Assembly (NCBI GenBank): GCA_030616695.1 | Contig: JAUWWU010000027.1 | Coordinates: 1 to 8,954 of the forward strand | Length of the DNA: 8,954 bases | From: Candidatus Omnitrophota bacterium | GTDB taxonomy: Bacteria; Omnitrophota; Gorgyraeia; JAHIPI01 | Reading direction: 5' to 3' | In this document: positions 1 to 5,108 of the stretch, piece after piece | Layout: each line of letters begins with the position of its first letter | Numbering within the stretch: position 1 is the first letter of the stretch | Program-made: the position numbers and the translations under genes | Notes under the pieces: model-generated | Told to the model about the DNA's origin: nothing | Database searches by the model: none | Seen by the model: only the letters and a program-made list of their open reading frames with translations

Positions 1-1197
1 ATAAACGAGACAAAGCGGCAGAACGGCAATATAGAGCTGATAGCGAGTGAGAATTTTGTGGACAAGGGCGTGATGGAGGCGCAGGCGTCTGTCTTGACCA
101 ATAAATACGCAGAGGGATACCCCCGGGCGCGCTGGTACGGCGGCTGCGAATATGTGGACGTTGCCGAACAGTTAGCGATAGAAAGGGCCAAAAAGCTTTT
201 CGGGGCCGAGCACGTGAATGTCCAGCCGCATTCCGGCACAACGGCGAACATAGCTGTTTATTTTGCCGTGCTGAATCCGGGCGATACAATTTTGGCCATG
301 GACCTGGCGTGCGGCGGCCATTTGAGCCACGGCCATAAGCTCAATTTTTCCGGAAAATATTTTAATATAGTCACATACGGCGTTAATAAAAAAACCGAGG
401 TGCTGGATTTTGCGGAGATCAGGGATAAGGCCAAGGAATACAAGCCGAAGCTCATATTGGCCGGCGCCTCCGCCTATCCGCGCACAATAGATTTTACGAA
501 ATTCAGGCAGATATGCGACGAGACAGGCGCCTTCCTGATGGCCGACATAGCCCACATAGCGGGGCTAATAGCCGCCGGCCTGCATCCGCGCGCCGTCCCG
601 GTATCTGAATTTGTAACCTCCACCACCCATAAGACCCTGCGCGGCCCGAGAAGCGGCTTTATTATGTGCAGGAAGGAATTCGCAAAGAAGATAGACGTCG
701 CGGTATTTCCCGGACTTCAGGGAGGCCCCCTTATGCACATAATCGCCGCCAAGGCAGTGGCGTTTAAATATGCGCTCTCAGACGAGTTTAAGGCCTATCA
801 GAAAAAGGTCGTCAAGAACGCAAAGGCCCTGGCAGGGGCTATGGGGGATCTGGGCTACAGGATTGTTTCAGGCGGCACGGATAATCACCTCATGCTTGTT
901 GATCTTACGGACAAAAAGATTTCGGGCAAGGAGGCGGAAAAGATCCTCGATAAAGCAGCCATCACGGTGAATAAAAATCTCATACCTTTCGATAAACAGA
1001 AACCAGCCGTCGCAAGCGGCATACGGTTGGGCACTCCGGCGGTCACAACGCGTGGGATGGGAGAGGGCGAGATGAAAAAAATCGCGGCATTTATAGACAA
1101 GATACTCACCAACAAAACAGATGCCGAAAAGATAGAGTTTGTGAGAAATGAAGTAAAACAGATGCTGTCGGCTTTTCCTCTATATAAGGTAGATTAA
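1..1197 (+). CDS. glyA: Serine hydroxymethyltransferase, 5' end cut by the window
   Basis: This PLP-dependent cytoplasmic enzyme interconverts serine plus tetrahydrofolate with glycine plus 5,10-methylene-THF. The reading frame is open from base 1, giving 398 visible residues before TAA. The first visible codons already read into the conserved ELIASEN block, so only about 20 N-terminal residues are missing; the GTG at 58 is internal and not a start. Visible family signatures are YAEGYP followed by [13 protein letters not shown], the PLP-lysine motif [13 protein letters not shown] (Lys at visible codon 211), SGGTDNH and RLGTPA. The family match is unambiguous. A dCMP deaminase-type gene begins 3 nt after the stop, and nrdR follows. 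Methylene-THF from this enzyme and dUMP from deamination are the two substrates of thymidylate synthase, so the cluster looks like a dTMP/dNTP supply operon. Confidence 0.97.
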   Translation: MNETKRQNGNIELIASENFVDKGVMEAQASVLTNKYAEGYPRARWYGGCEYVDVAEQLAIERAKKLFGAEHVNVQPHSGTTANIAVYFAVLNPGDTILAMDLACGGHLSHGHKLNFSGKYFNIVTYGVNKKTEVLDFAEIRDKAKEYKPKLILAGASAYPRTIDFTKFRQICDETGAFLMADIAHIAGLIAAGLHPRAVPVSEFVTSTTHKTLRGPRSGFIMCRKEFAKKIDVAVFPGLQGGPLMHIIAAKAVAFKYALSDEFKAYQKKVVKNAKALAGAMGDLGYRIVSGGTDNHLMLVDLTDKKISGKEAEKILDKAAITVNKNLIPFDKQKPAVASGIRLGTPAVTTRGMGEGEMKKIAAFIDKILTNKTDAEKIEFVRNEVKQMLSAFPLYKVD

Positions 1198-1200
1198 GAC

Positions 1201-1689
1201 ATGCCTGTAAAAGTTAAAAAAATGGCTAAAAAAATAACTAAAAGGCCCTGCTGGGATGAATATTTCCTTGAGATATCAGGGCTTGTCTCGAAACGCTCGA
1301 CCTGCCTGAGAAGAAAAGTCGGCGCGCTTATCGTAAAGGATAAGAGGATACTCGCTACCGGATATAACGGGACGCCGCGCGGCCTGCCGCATTGTTCGGA
1401 GACAGGATGCCTGCGGGAAAAACTTGATATTCCGCCGGGAGAGCGCCACGAGCTCTGCCGCGGATTACACGCGGAGCAAAACGCCCTTCTTCAGGCCTCG
1501 CTTCACGGCGTAAGCGTAAAAGACGGCATTTTGTACTGCACGAACCAGCCCTGCATAATATGCGCGAAGATGCTTATCAATGCCGGCATAAAAGAGGTGG
1601 TTACGGAAGACGGCTATCCGGACAAGATGGCAATGGATTTTTTCAATCAAGCCGGCATTTTAATCCGTACCCCTAAAAAGAAGATTTAA
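1201..1689 (+). CDS. dCMP deaminase-family zinc deaminase (ComEB-like)
   Basis: The 162-residue cytidine/deoxycytidylate deaminase-fold protein is predicted to convert dCMP to dUMP, the precursor of dTMP. The zinc and catalytic residues are visible as H90-A-E92 (motif [10 protein letters not shown]) and C118-x-x-C121 ([10 protein letters not shown]). [11 protein letters not shown] around residues 55-65 is also typical of the dCMP deaminase/ComEB branch and unlike cytidine deaminase. A Cys/His-rich insert (HC at 64-65, C70, H83, C86) before the active site suggests the second metal site seen in some dCMP deaminases. The ATG at 1201 is preferred over the internal ATG at 1222 because an AAGG-type ribosome site precedes it at a usable distance, while nothing recognisable precedes the second. 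The first 12 residues are very Lys-rich. The gene starts 3 nt after glyA and ends 3 nt before nrdR, so co-transcription is expected. A role in DNA uptake, as the ComEB name might suggest, is not supported here. Confidence 0.93.
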   Translation: MPVKVKKMAKKITKRPCWDEYFLEISGLVSKRSTCLRRKVGALIVKDKRILATGYNGTPRGLPHCSETGCLREKLDIPPGERHELCRGLHAEQNALLQASLHGVSVKDGILYCTNQPCIICAKMLINAGIKEVVTEDGYPDKMAMDFFNQAGILIRTPKKKI

Positions 1690-1692
1690 GCT

Positions 1693-2091
1693 ATGAAATG
1701 CCCTTATTGCGGAACGACCAGGGACAGGGTAATAGATTCCAGGGCGGCCAAAGGCACAAGAAGCGTAAGGCGCCGGCGCGAATGCCTTAGATGCGGCAAG
1801 CGGTTCACGACCTACGAATACATCGAAGAAGTCCCCTTAAGAGTGGTAAAGAAGGACAGGGGCCGCGAGCCGTTCGACAGGAACAAACTGCTTGGCGGAT
1901 TGGTCAAGGCATGCGAAAAGAGGCCTGTGAGCATGCAGAAGCTGGAAAGTATAGTAGATTCCATAGAAAGGCAGCTGCAAAAAAATTTTGACAGAGAGGT
2001 AAAGGCAGCTGTCATAGGCGAATTAGCCATGAAGCATCTGCACAACCTGGACCAGGTAGCGTATGTACTCTTCGCTTCCGTCTATAGATAG
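1693..2091 (+). CDS. nrdR: NrdR ribonucleotide-reductase repressor, ended early by an in-frame TAG
   Basis: NrdR senses ATP/dATP and represses ribonucleotide reductase genes by binding NrdR boxes. The product begins MKCPYCG and has a complete N-terminal zinc ribbon: C3, C6, C31 and C34, with the basic SVRRRREC stretch before the second pair. An ATP-cone domain follows (about 46-132) with the family's PLRVVKKD start, DRNKLLGGL, and VAYVLFASVYR at the end. The frame stops at TAG 2089-2091 after 132 residues, whereas family members are usually about 150. Reading on past the TAG gives 20 more codons that look like the normal NrdR tail (FKDINQF...), ending at TGA 2152-2154 and overlapping the next gene's ATG. 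The protein is therefore either truncated by a nonsense change (one base from GAG or CAG), a sequencing error, or read through. The DNA-binding and most nucleotide-binding parts would be present in the short form. Confidence 0.93.
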   Translation: MKCPYCGTTRDRVIDSRAAKGTRSVRRRRECLRCGKRFTTYEYIEEVPLRVVKKDRGREPFDRNKLLGGLVKACEKRPVSMQKLESIVDSIERQLQKNFDREVKAAVIGELAMKHLHNLDQVAYVLFASVYR

Positions 2092-2154
2092 TTTAAGGAT
2101 ATAAATCAGTTCATGAAGGAATTGAAGCATTTACTGAAAAAACGCGGAAGATGA
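2092..2154 (+). other. Detached C-terminal tail of nrdR (20 codons plus TGA)
   Basis: This stretch is in frame with nrdR directly after its TAG. It encodes Phe-Lys-Asp-Ile-Asn-Gln-Phe, then a Leu/Lys-rich helix ending KKRGR. That is the expected end of NrdR proteins, whose conserved 'YR-x-F' sequence continues with an acidic/Asp-Ile stretch and a short helix. With the amber codon counted as one residue, the whole protein would be 153 residues, the normal family length. The TGA overlaps the following ATG as ATGA (2151-2154), a classic translational-coupling arrangement, which suggests this was the original gene end. It has no start codon or ribosome site suited to independent translation, apart from an internal ATG at 2113 that is unlikely to be used. 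Confidence 0.8.
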
Positions 2155-3002
2155 AAGAGGCGCTTTATTATAAAAAGGAAGACGGCAAAATAAAGTGCCT
2201 TCTTTGCCCTAATGACTGCCTCATAGCCGACGGCAAAAAAGGCCGCTGCGGCGTAAGGGTAATTAAAAAAGGCATCCTCTATTCGGAAATATACAAAAGG
2301 GTTACTTCAATAGCACTGGACCCCATCGAGAAAAAGCCCCTGTACCATTATCACCGCGGGGAATGCATCCTCTCCCTGGGGACAAAAGGGTGTAATTTTG
2401 CCTGCCCCTGGTGCCAGAATTGGAAGATATCGCAGGATTTAAATACTCCGACGGAAGAAATTACGACCGAAGAGGCAGTAAAAAAATCAAAGGAAGCCGG
2501 TTCGTTCGGCATCGCCTATACTTATAATGAACCTTTCATATGGTATGAATTCGTATTGGAATGCTGCAAGGCGGCCGGAAAAAACGGCCTTGAGAATGTA
2601 TTCGTGACAAACGGATATATAAATAAAGAGCCGTTTGCGGAGATACTTCCCTATATAGGCGCCATGAATGTGGATGTGAAATCCATAGACGAAGGTTTCT
2701 ATAAAAAATACTGCCTTGGCAGGCTTCGTCCGGTATTAGAGAATATTAAGACTGCTAAAGAAAAGGGGATCCATATAGAGCTTACAAACCTTGTGATCCC
2801 CACTCTTAATGATTCAAAAGAGGATTTCGAGAAGCTGGTAGACTGGGTAGCTGAAAACATCGGGCGCGAGGCGCCGCTCCATTTTTCAAGGTATTTCCCG
2901 TGCCATAAATTTTCCCTCCCGCCCACGCCGGTCGCTACGCTCAAACTGGCAAAGGAGATTGCGGAGAAAAGATTAAAATACGTATACTTAGGAAACATAT
3001 AA
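2151..3002 (+). CDS. amrS: AmrS-like radical SAM protein (AmmeMemoRadiSam system), C-terminally short
   Basis: This 283-residue protein belongs to the family often labelled 'pyruvate formate-lyase activating enzyme-like' or AmmeMemoRadiSam radical SAM. The substrate of the family is not known to me, and no glycyl-radical enzyme is present in the window. An N-terminal Cys cluster (C16, C19, C23, C33) is followed by the radical SAM 4Fe-4S motif CNFACPWC (C81, C85, C88). Further family blocks are AYTYNEP (SAM-binding region), VFVTNGYI, MNVDVKS and HFSRYFPCHKF. The start is fixed by the ATGA overlap with the nrdR reading frame and by the typical MKEALYY beginning. The protein ends at KYVYLGNI-TAA. 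As I recall the family, it normally continues for roughly 40-50 residues after 'GN', with a PGH motif and a CPxCG zinc-ribbon-like end. None of the three downstream frames restores this. The partner genes for the AMMECR1 and Memo proteins are not in this window. Confidence 0.87.
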   Translation: MKEALYYKKEDGKIKCLLCPNDCLIADGKKGRCGVRVIKKGILYSEIYKRVTSIALDPIEKKPLYHYHRGECILSLGTKGCNFACPWCQNWKISQDLNTPTEEITTEEAVKKSKEAGSFGIAYTYNEPFIWYEFVLECCKAAGKNGLENVFVTNGYINKEPFAEILPYIGAMNVDVKSIDEGFYKKYCLGRLRPVLENIKTAKEKGIHIELTNLVIPTLNDSKEDFEKLVDWVAENIGREAPLHFSRYFPCHKFSLPPTPVATLKLAKEIAEKRLKYVYLGNI

Positions 3003-3244
3003 AGCCATGGCAGTGTAACTAATGGCGCATGAATGGTTGTAAAACCGATTGTGGGGACATTTTCTTGGGGCATAGGAAATAGGTCGTTTAAATTTTAGCA
3101 CGCGTAATCTATTTTAACCTTGGCAGTGTAATTTTACGGGTTCCCCCAAGGAATTGGCTAACTATTTAATAGCAAGCCATTTTCCCAGCTTTACAGTGAA
3201 CCTTAAGAAAAGTGTCCCCAACCAAGGGTGTAAAAGGGGGTAAT
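3003..3244. repeat. Intergenic block with inverted and direct repeats, possible MITE/REP-like element
   Basis: No gene is supported in these 242 bases. TGGGGACATTTTC at 3052-3064 recurs in inverted, one-base-different form as GAAAAGTGTCCCCA at 3207-3220, so the two sites bracket about 170 bp like terminal inverted repeats. Inside are smaller inverted repeats: CCTTGG 3118-3123 with CCAAGG 3146-3151, and TGGCT 3155-3159 with AGCCA 3175-3179 enclosing the palindrome CTATTTAATAG (3162-3172). TGGCAGTGTAA occurs twice in direct orientation (3008-3018 and 3121-3131). The block begins exactly where the AmrS frame ends early. It carries the ribosome site of the next gene (AAAAGGGGG, 3232-3240). I see no convincing promoter or terminator with a T-run. 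Element identity is inference. Confidence 0.4.
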
Positions 3245-4045
3245 ATGAAGGCATTCTTTCAGGAGATAGCAAAAGCGGTAAGGGATTTCAAATTCTATAA
3301 AGACGTTAAGGATTTCCAAATATCAAAGAGTATGAAGTACATATTTTTGCTGATCTTTTTGATAACTCTGGTCCTGACGGTAAGATATAGCTATGATGTC
3401 AGGAGAGGCCTTGACATAGCCGTAGATTGGGCAAAGATAAACCTTCCCGTAATCGAAATACAAAACGGCGTTGCGAGCGTCGATGTGAAACAGCCTTACA
3501 GGGTAGAGGAGGAAGGCTTCACCTTGATCATTGATACAACGGGCGAGGTCACCTCTCTTGACGGATACGATAAAGGCATCCTGCTTATGAAGAACAAGCT
3601 GGTATATAAGGAAGGCGACGTCAAGACAGAGACCTATGACCTTTCGAACGTGGCGGCACTCAGGATAGACGAAAATTTTATGAATGTCTTGAGTAAGAAT
3701 ATTACATGGATCCTCTTTCCGTTCATGCTAATAGGCATGTTTCTCTATTTTTGCGTGGCGAGATTCCTGCAGATATTTATCTTCAGCATTATCTCGCTCG
3801 CGGCCTCTTCGATCACCAATGTGAAGCTTCGGTATAAGCAGCTCTTTAATATAGGGGTCTACGCAATCACGCCAAGCGCTATTTTAGGAGGCCTGCTGGC
3901 GCTTTTCGGCATACAGCTGCCCTTATTCGGCCTTCTGTTTGCCGGCTTATATATCGCTTATCTCATAATGGCCATAATGGCCTGCAAAGAAACCCCATCA
4001 ACTGCGGACATAAAATCGGATACAAAAGGGGACGTTTCCCCTTAA
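3245..4045 (+). CDS. DUF1189-type integral membrane protein
   Basis: This 266-residue membrane protein of unknown function resembles the DUF1189 family. A cytoplasmic N-terminus with several Phe/Lys/Asp residues (FFQEIAKAVRDFKFYKDV) leads into a first membrane helix at about 31-47. An extracytoplasmic domain of roughly 105 residues follows, including the family-like stretch DWAKINLPVIEIQNG and a TLIIDTTGEV strand. Three or four further hydrophobic helices are seen at about 154-171, 174-190, 203-221 and 226-247. The ATG at 3245 is chosen over the upstream GTG at 3212 because AAAAGGGGG lies just 5' of it, and because the extra residues would be encoded by the repeat-like end sequence. The last ten or so residues (KSDTKGDVSP) have no membrane or family character, and the final codons plus stop come from an inverted-repeat end. 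The gene stands alone between two repeat blocks. Its function cannot be given. Confidence 0.8.
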   Translation: MKAFFQEIAKAVRDFKFYKDVKDFQISKSMKYIFLLIFLITLVLTVRYSYDVRRGLDIAVDWAKINLPVIEIQNGVASVDVKQPYRVEEEGFTLIIDTTGEVTSLDGYDKGILLMKNKLVYKEGDVKTETYDLSNVAALRIDENFMNVLSKNITWILFPFMLIGMFLYFCVARFLQIFIFSIISLAASSITNVKLRYKQLFNIGVYAITPSAILGGLLALFGIQLPLFGLLFAGLYIAYLIMAIMACKETPSTADIKSDTKGDVSP

Positions 4046-4201
4046 CGCAACCATTTATAAATAAAGAAGTTACAACATGTCGATTTCCGTTTTCATAATG
4101 GCGAAAATAAGCCCGGAAATGGCTAATGACGGATATGGAAAAGGGCGTGTTGTAACTCTATATATTGTAACAAGTAGCAGCAAAGAGAAACGTCCCCTTT
4201 T
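4024..4201. repeat. 178-bp nested inverted-repeat block (MITE/REP-like) overlapping the DUF1189 stop
   Basis: A perfect 15-nt inverted repeat bounds the block: AAAAGGGGACGTTTC at 4024-4038 and GAAACGTCCCCTTTT at 4187-4201. Nested inside is a perfect 10-nt pair, AGTTACAACA 4068-4077 with TGTTGTAACT 4148-4157. Inside that is ATTTCCG 4083-4089 with CGGAAAT 4114-4120, and TTTTC/GAAAA within it. The single-stranded form would therefore fold as a series of concentric stems. The left end also folds locally as AAGGGGA/TCCCCTT (4026-4032, 4037-4043, CGTT loop). The right end runs into six Ts (4198-4203), so transcripts leaving DUF1189 could stop there. No open frame of note exists within it. The ends resemble the GGGGAC-type ends of the block at 3052-3220. 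Confidence 0.6.
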
Positions 4202-4234
4202 TTGTTAGAGAGGAAAAAGTTGGTTTTTGGCATA

Positions 4235-4263
4235 TTGACAAATGTCACTTTGTAGTATATAGT
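4235..4263 (+). promoter_or_regulatory. Strong sigma70-type promoter for the riboswitch-PilZ-glycosidase operon
   Basis: TTGACA at 4235-4240 is a perfect -35 hexamer. It is separated by exactly 17 bp from TATAGT at 4258-4263, one base from the consensus -10. Transcription would begin near 4270, about 20-25 nt before the first strand of the riboswitch. That placement fits well and supports both calls. Confidence 0.8.
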
Positions 4264-4292
4264 TGTAGTAAGGAAGCACGCTGCTATTTAAC

Positions 4293-4401
4293 AAAATTTT
4301 TCAGCGATAAGGGCAAACCATCTGAAAGGATGGGACCGCAAAGCTAAGTGCCTAACGCGTTAGCGCGCTAAGGTCGACTGGCTGCCGAAATGAGAAATTT
4401 T
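4293..4401 (+). promoter_or_regulatory. GEMM-I (class I cyclic-di-GMP) riboswitch aptamer
   Basis: The sequence follows the known GEMM-I/Vc2 aptamer closely. GGGCAAACC lies at 4311-4319, a stem CCATC/GATGG (4318-4322, 4329-4333) is capped by a GAAA tetraloop (4324-4327), and GGGACCGCAAAGC (4332-4344) follows. After these comes a long arm through CCTAA...CTAAGG (4351-4373) with an internal CGCG/CGCG stem. The 3' end is GGCTGCCGAAATG (4380-4392). The closing helix P1 can form 11 pairs, 4293-4303 with 4391-4401. The base matching Vc2 G20 is G4312, which points to c-di-GMP, since the cGAMP-responsive variants carry A there. The Vc2 A47 equivalent is A4340. One extra C (4336/4337) is present relative to Vc2. 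The aptamer sits between a near-consensus promoter and an intrinsic terminator in front of a PilZ gene, which itself implies c-di-GMP. Confidence 0.93.
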
Positions 4402-4412
4402 TTCATTTTGTC

Positions 4413-4460
4413 CCCCGAATTTCAGATGGCAGAAACGCTACCGGAGATTCGGGGTTTTTT
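4413..4460 (+). terminator. Riboswitch expression platform: intrinsic terminator
   Basis: CCCCGAAT (4413-4420) pairs perfectly with ATTCGGGG (4447-4454), can be extended by UUC/GAG, and is followed by six Ts (4455-4460). The ribosome site of the PilZ gene begins only 15 nt further on. Competing pairings exist. GAAATT in the 3' strand of aptamer P1 (4394-4399) matches AATTTC (4418-4423), and CTGCC (4382-4386) matches GGCAG (4428-4432). Together they form an alternative helix that would open both P1 and the upper terminator. This suggests ligand binding frees the terminator (an OFF switch). The polarity is inference. Confidence 0.85.
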
Positions 4461-4489
4461 ATTGGGATAATTTTGAGGTGGTGATCGGA

Positions 4490-5092
4490 ATGGACGCCAA
4501 AAAGGACCACGATATAAAAAGGCGAAGGGTGATAGCGCTCCTGACGAGGGAAGAGATGGAATATCTTGACAGGCTGGGCATGGACGCCCTGTTTTCAACC
4601 GGCTCCAAACTCTCCCGCATTGTTATTATCGGGGCCCTTCTTGATGCGGCGATGGCACTGGATGTTTCGGCAAAGGGAATAAGAAACAAAAAAGAATTGG
4701 TCCGGGAGATACTCGAGGCGGCCTGTACGCAGCCGGACAGAAGAAGATACCCCCGCCTCAAGAGAAACCTGATCACCGGCTTCAGAAAAATGGATTCCAT
4801 GGAGAGGTATAAAGAAGCCAGGACGGAAGATATAGGCATAGGCGGCTTCAGGATTGACGTGGCATTTCTCGGGAAGCCTCTCTCGGTCAACCAGGTTATA
4901 GAGATAACTGTCAAAGACCCCCGGGAAGAAGCCGAGCCCGTAAAGGCGGTCGGCCGCGGCGCATGGGGACGAAAAAGTGAAAACGAGCATGGCTACGAAA
5001 TAGGCGCCATGCTTACATATATAAGGAAGGAAGACAAAGCCCGCTTCCTTAAATATCTGAGTGAGGAAGTAGATGAGCAACTGCCGCACTAA
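4490..5092 (+). CDS. PilZ-domain protein with a ribbon-helix-helix-like N-terminus
   Basis: The C-terminal half (about 83-192) of this 200-residue protein is a PilZ-type c-di-GMP receptor domain. The arginine motif is RRRYPR (R85-x3-R89), followed by DIGIGGFRI (D114, G116, G119), GRGAWGRK and GYEIGAML. G116 stands where the usual (D/N)x(S/A)xxG motif has Ser/Ala, so affinity may differ. The N-terminal part (about 10-56) looks like a ribbon-helix-helix unit: a short strand RRRVIALLT, helix EEMEYLDRLG, then GSKLSRIVIIGALLDAAMAL, resembling the 'G-x-S-R-S-x-x-I-R-x-A' second helix. RHH proteins dimerise and bind DNA through the strand. A linking helix (67-78) follows. ATG 4490 is chosen because GAGGTG (4475-4480) lies 9 nt upstream; the GTGs at 4478 and 4481 overlap that site. 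The gene is under a c-di-GMP riboswitch and is followed after 16 nt by a glycosidase gene. PilZ is fairly sure; the RHH reading is tentative. Confidence 0.85.
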   Translation: MDAKKDHDIKRRRVIALLTREEMEYLDRLGMDALFSTGSKLSRIVIIGALLDAAMALDVSAKGIRNKKELVREILEAACTQPDRRRYPRLKRNLITGFRKMDSMERYKEARTEDIGIGGFRIDVAFLGKPLSVNQVIEITVKDPREEAEPVKAVGRGAWGRKSENEHGYEIGAMLTYIRKEDKARFLKYLSEEVDEQLPH

Positions 5093-5108
5093 AAAGGAGG
5101 AAGTAAAT

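Noticed and set aside
172..555. 127-codon open frame on the - strand opposite glyA
   Set aside because: It is antisense to a highly conserved gene and its translation shows no family features.
2089..2091. Genome-wide recoding of TAG as a sense codon
   Set aside because: TAG ends the glycosidase (as tandem TAGTAG) and the ppiD-like gene at natural C-termini, and no other gene here has an internal TAG.
3212..3244. GTG start for the DUF1189 protein
   Set aside because: The extra residues come from repeat-like sequence without a ribosome site, whereas ATG 3245 has AAAAGGGGG directly before it.
4293..4401. GEMM-Ib (3',3'-cGAMP) riboswitch instead of c-di-GMP
   Set aside because: The base aligned with Vc2 position 20 is G (4312), while cGAMP-selective variants carry A; the PilZ gene downstream also points to c-di-GMP. 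A dual specificity cannot be excluded.
5073..5108. Upstream ATG as start of the glycosidase
   Set aside because: It overlaps the PilZ gene and places 12 polar residues ahead of the signal peptide; AAGGAGG sits ideally before ATG 5109.
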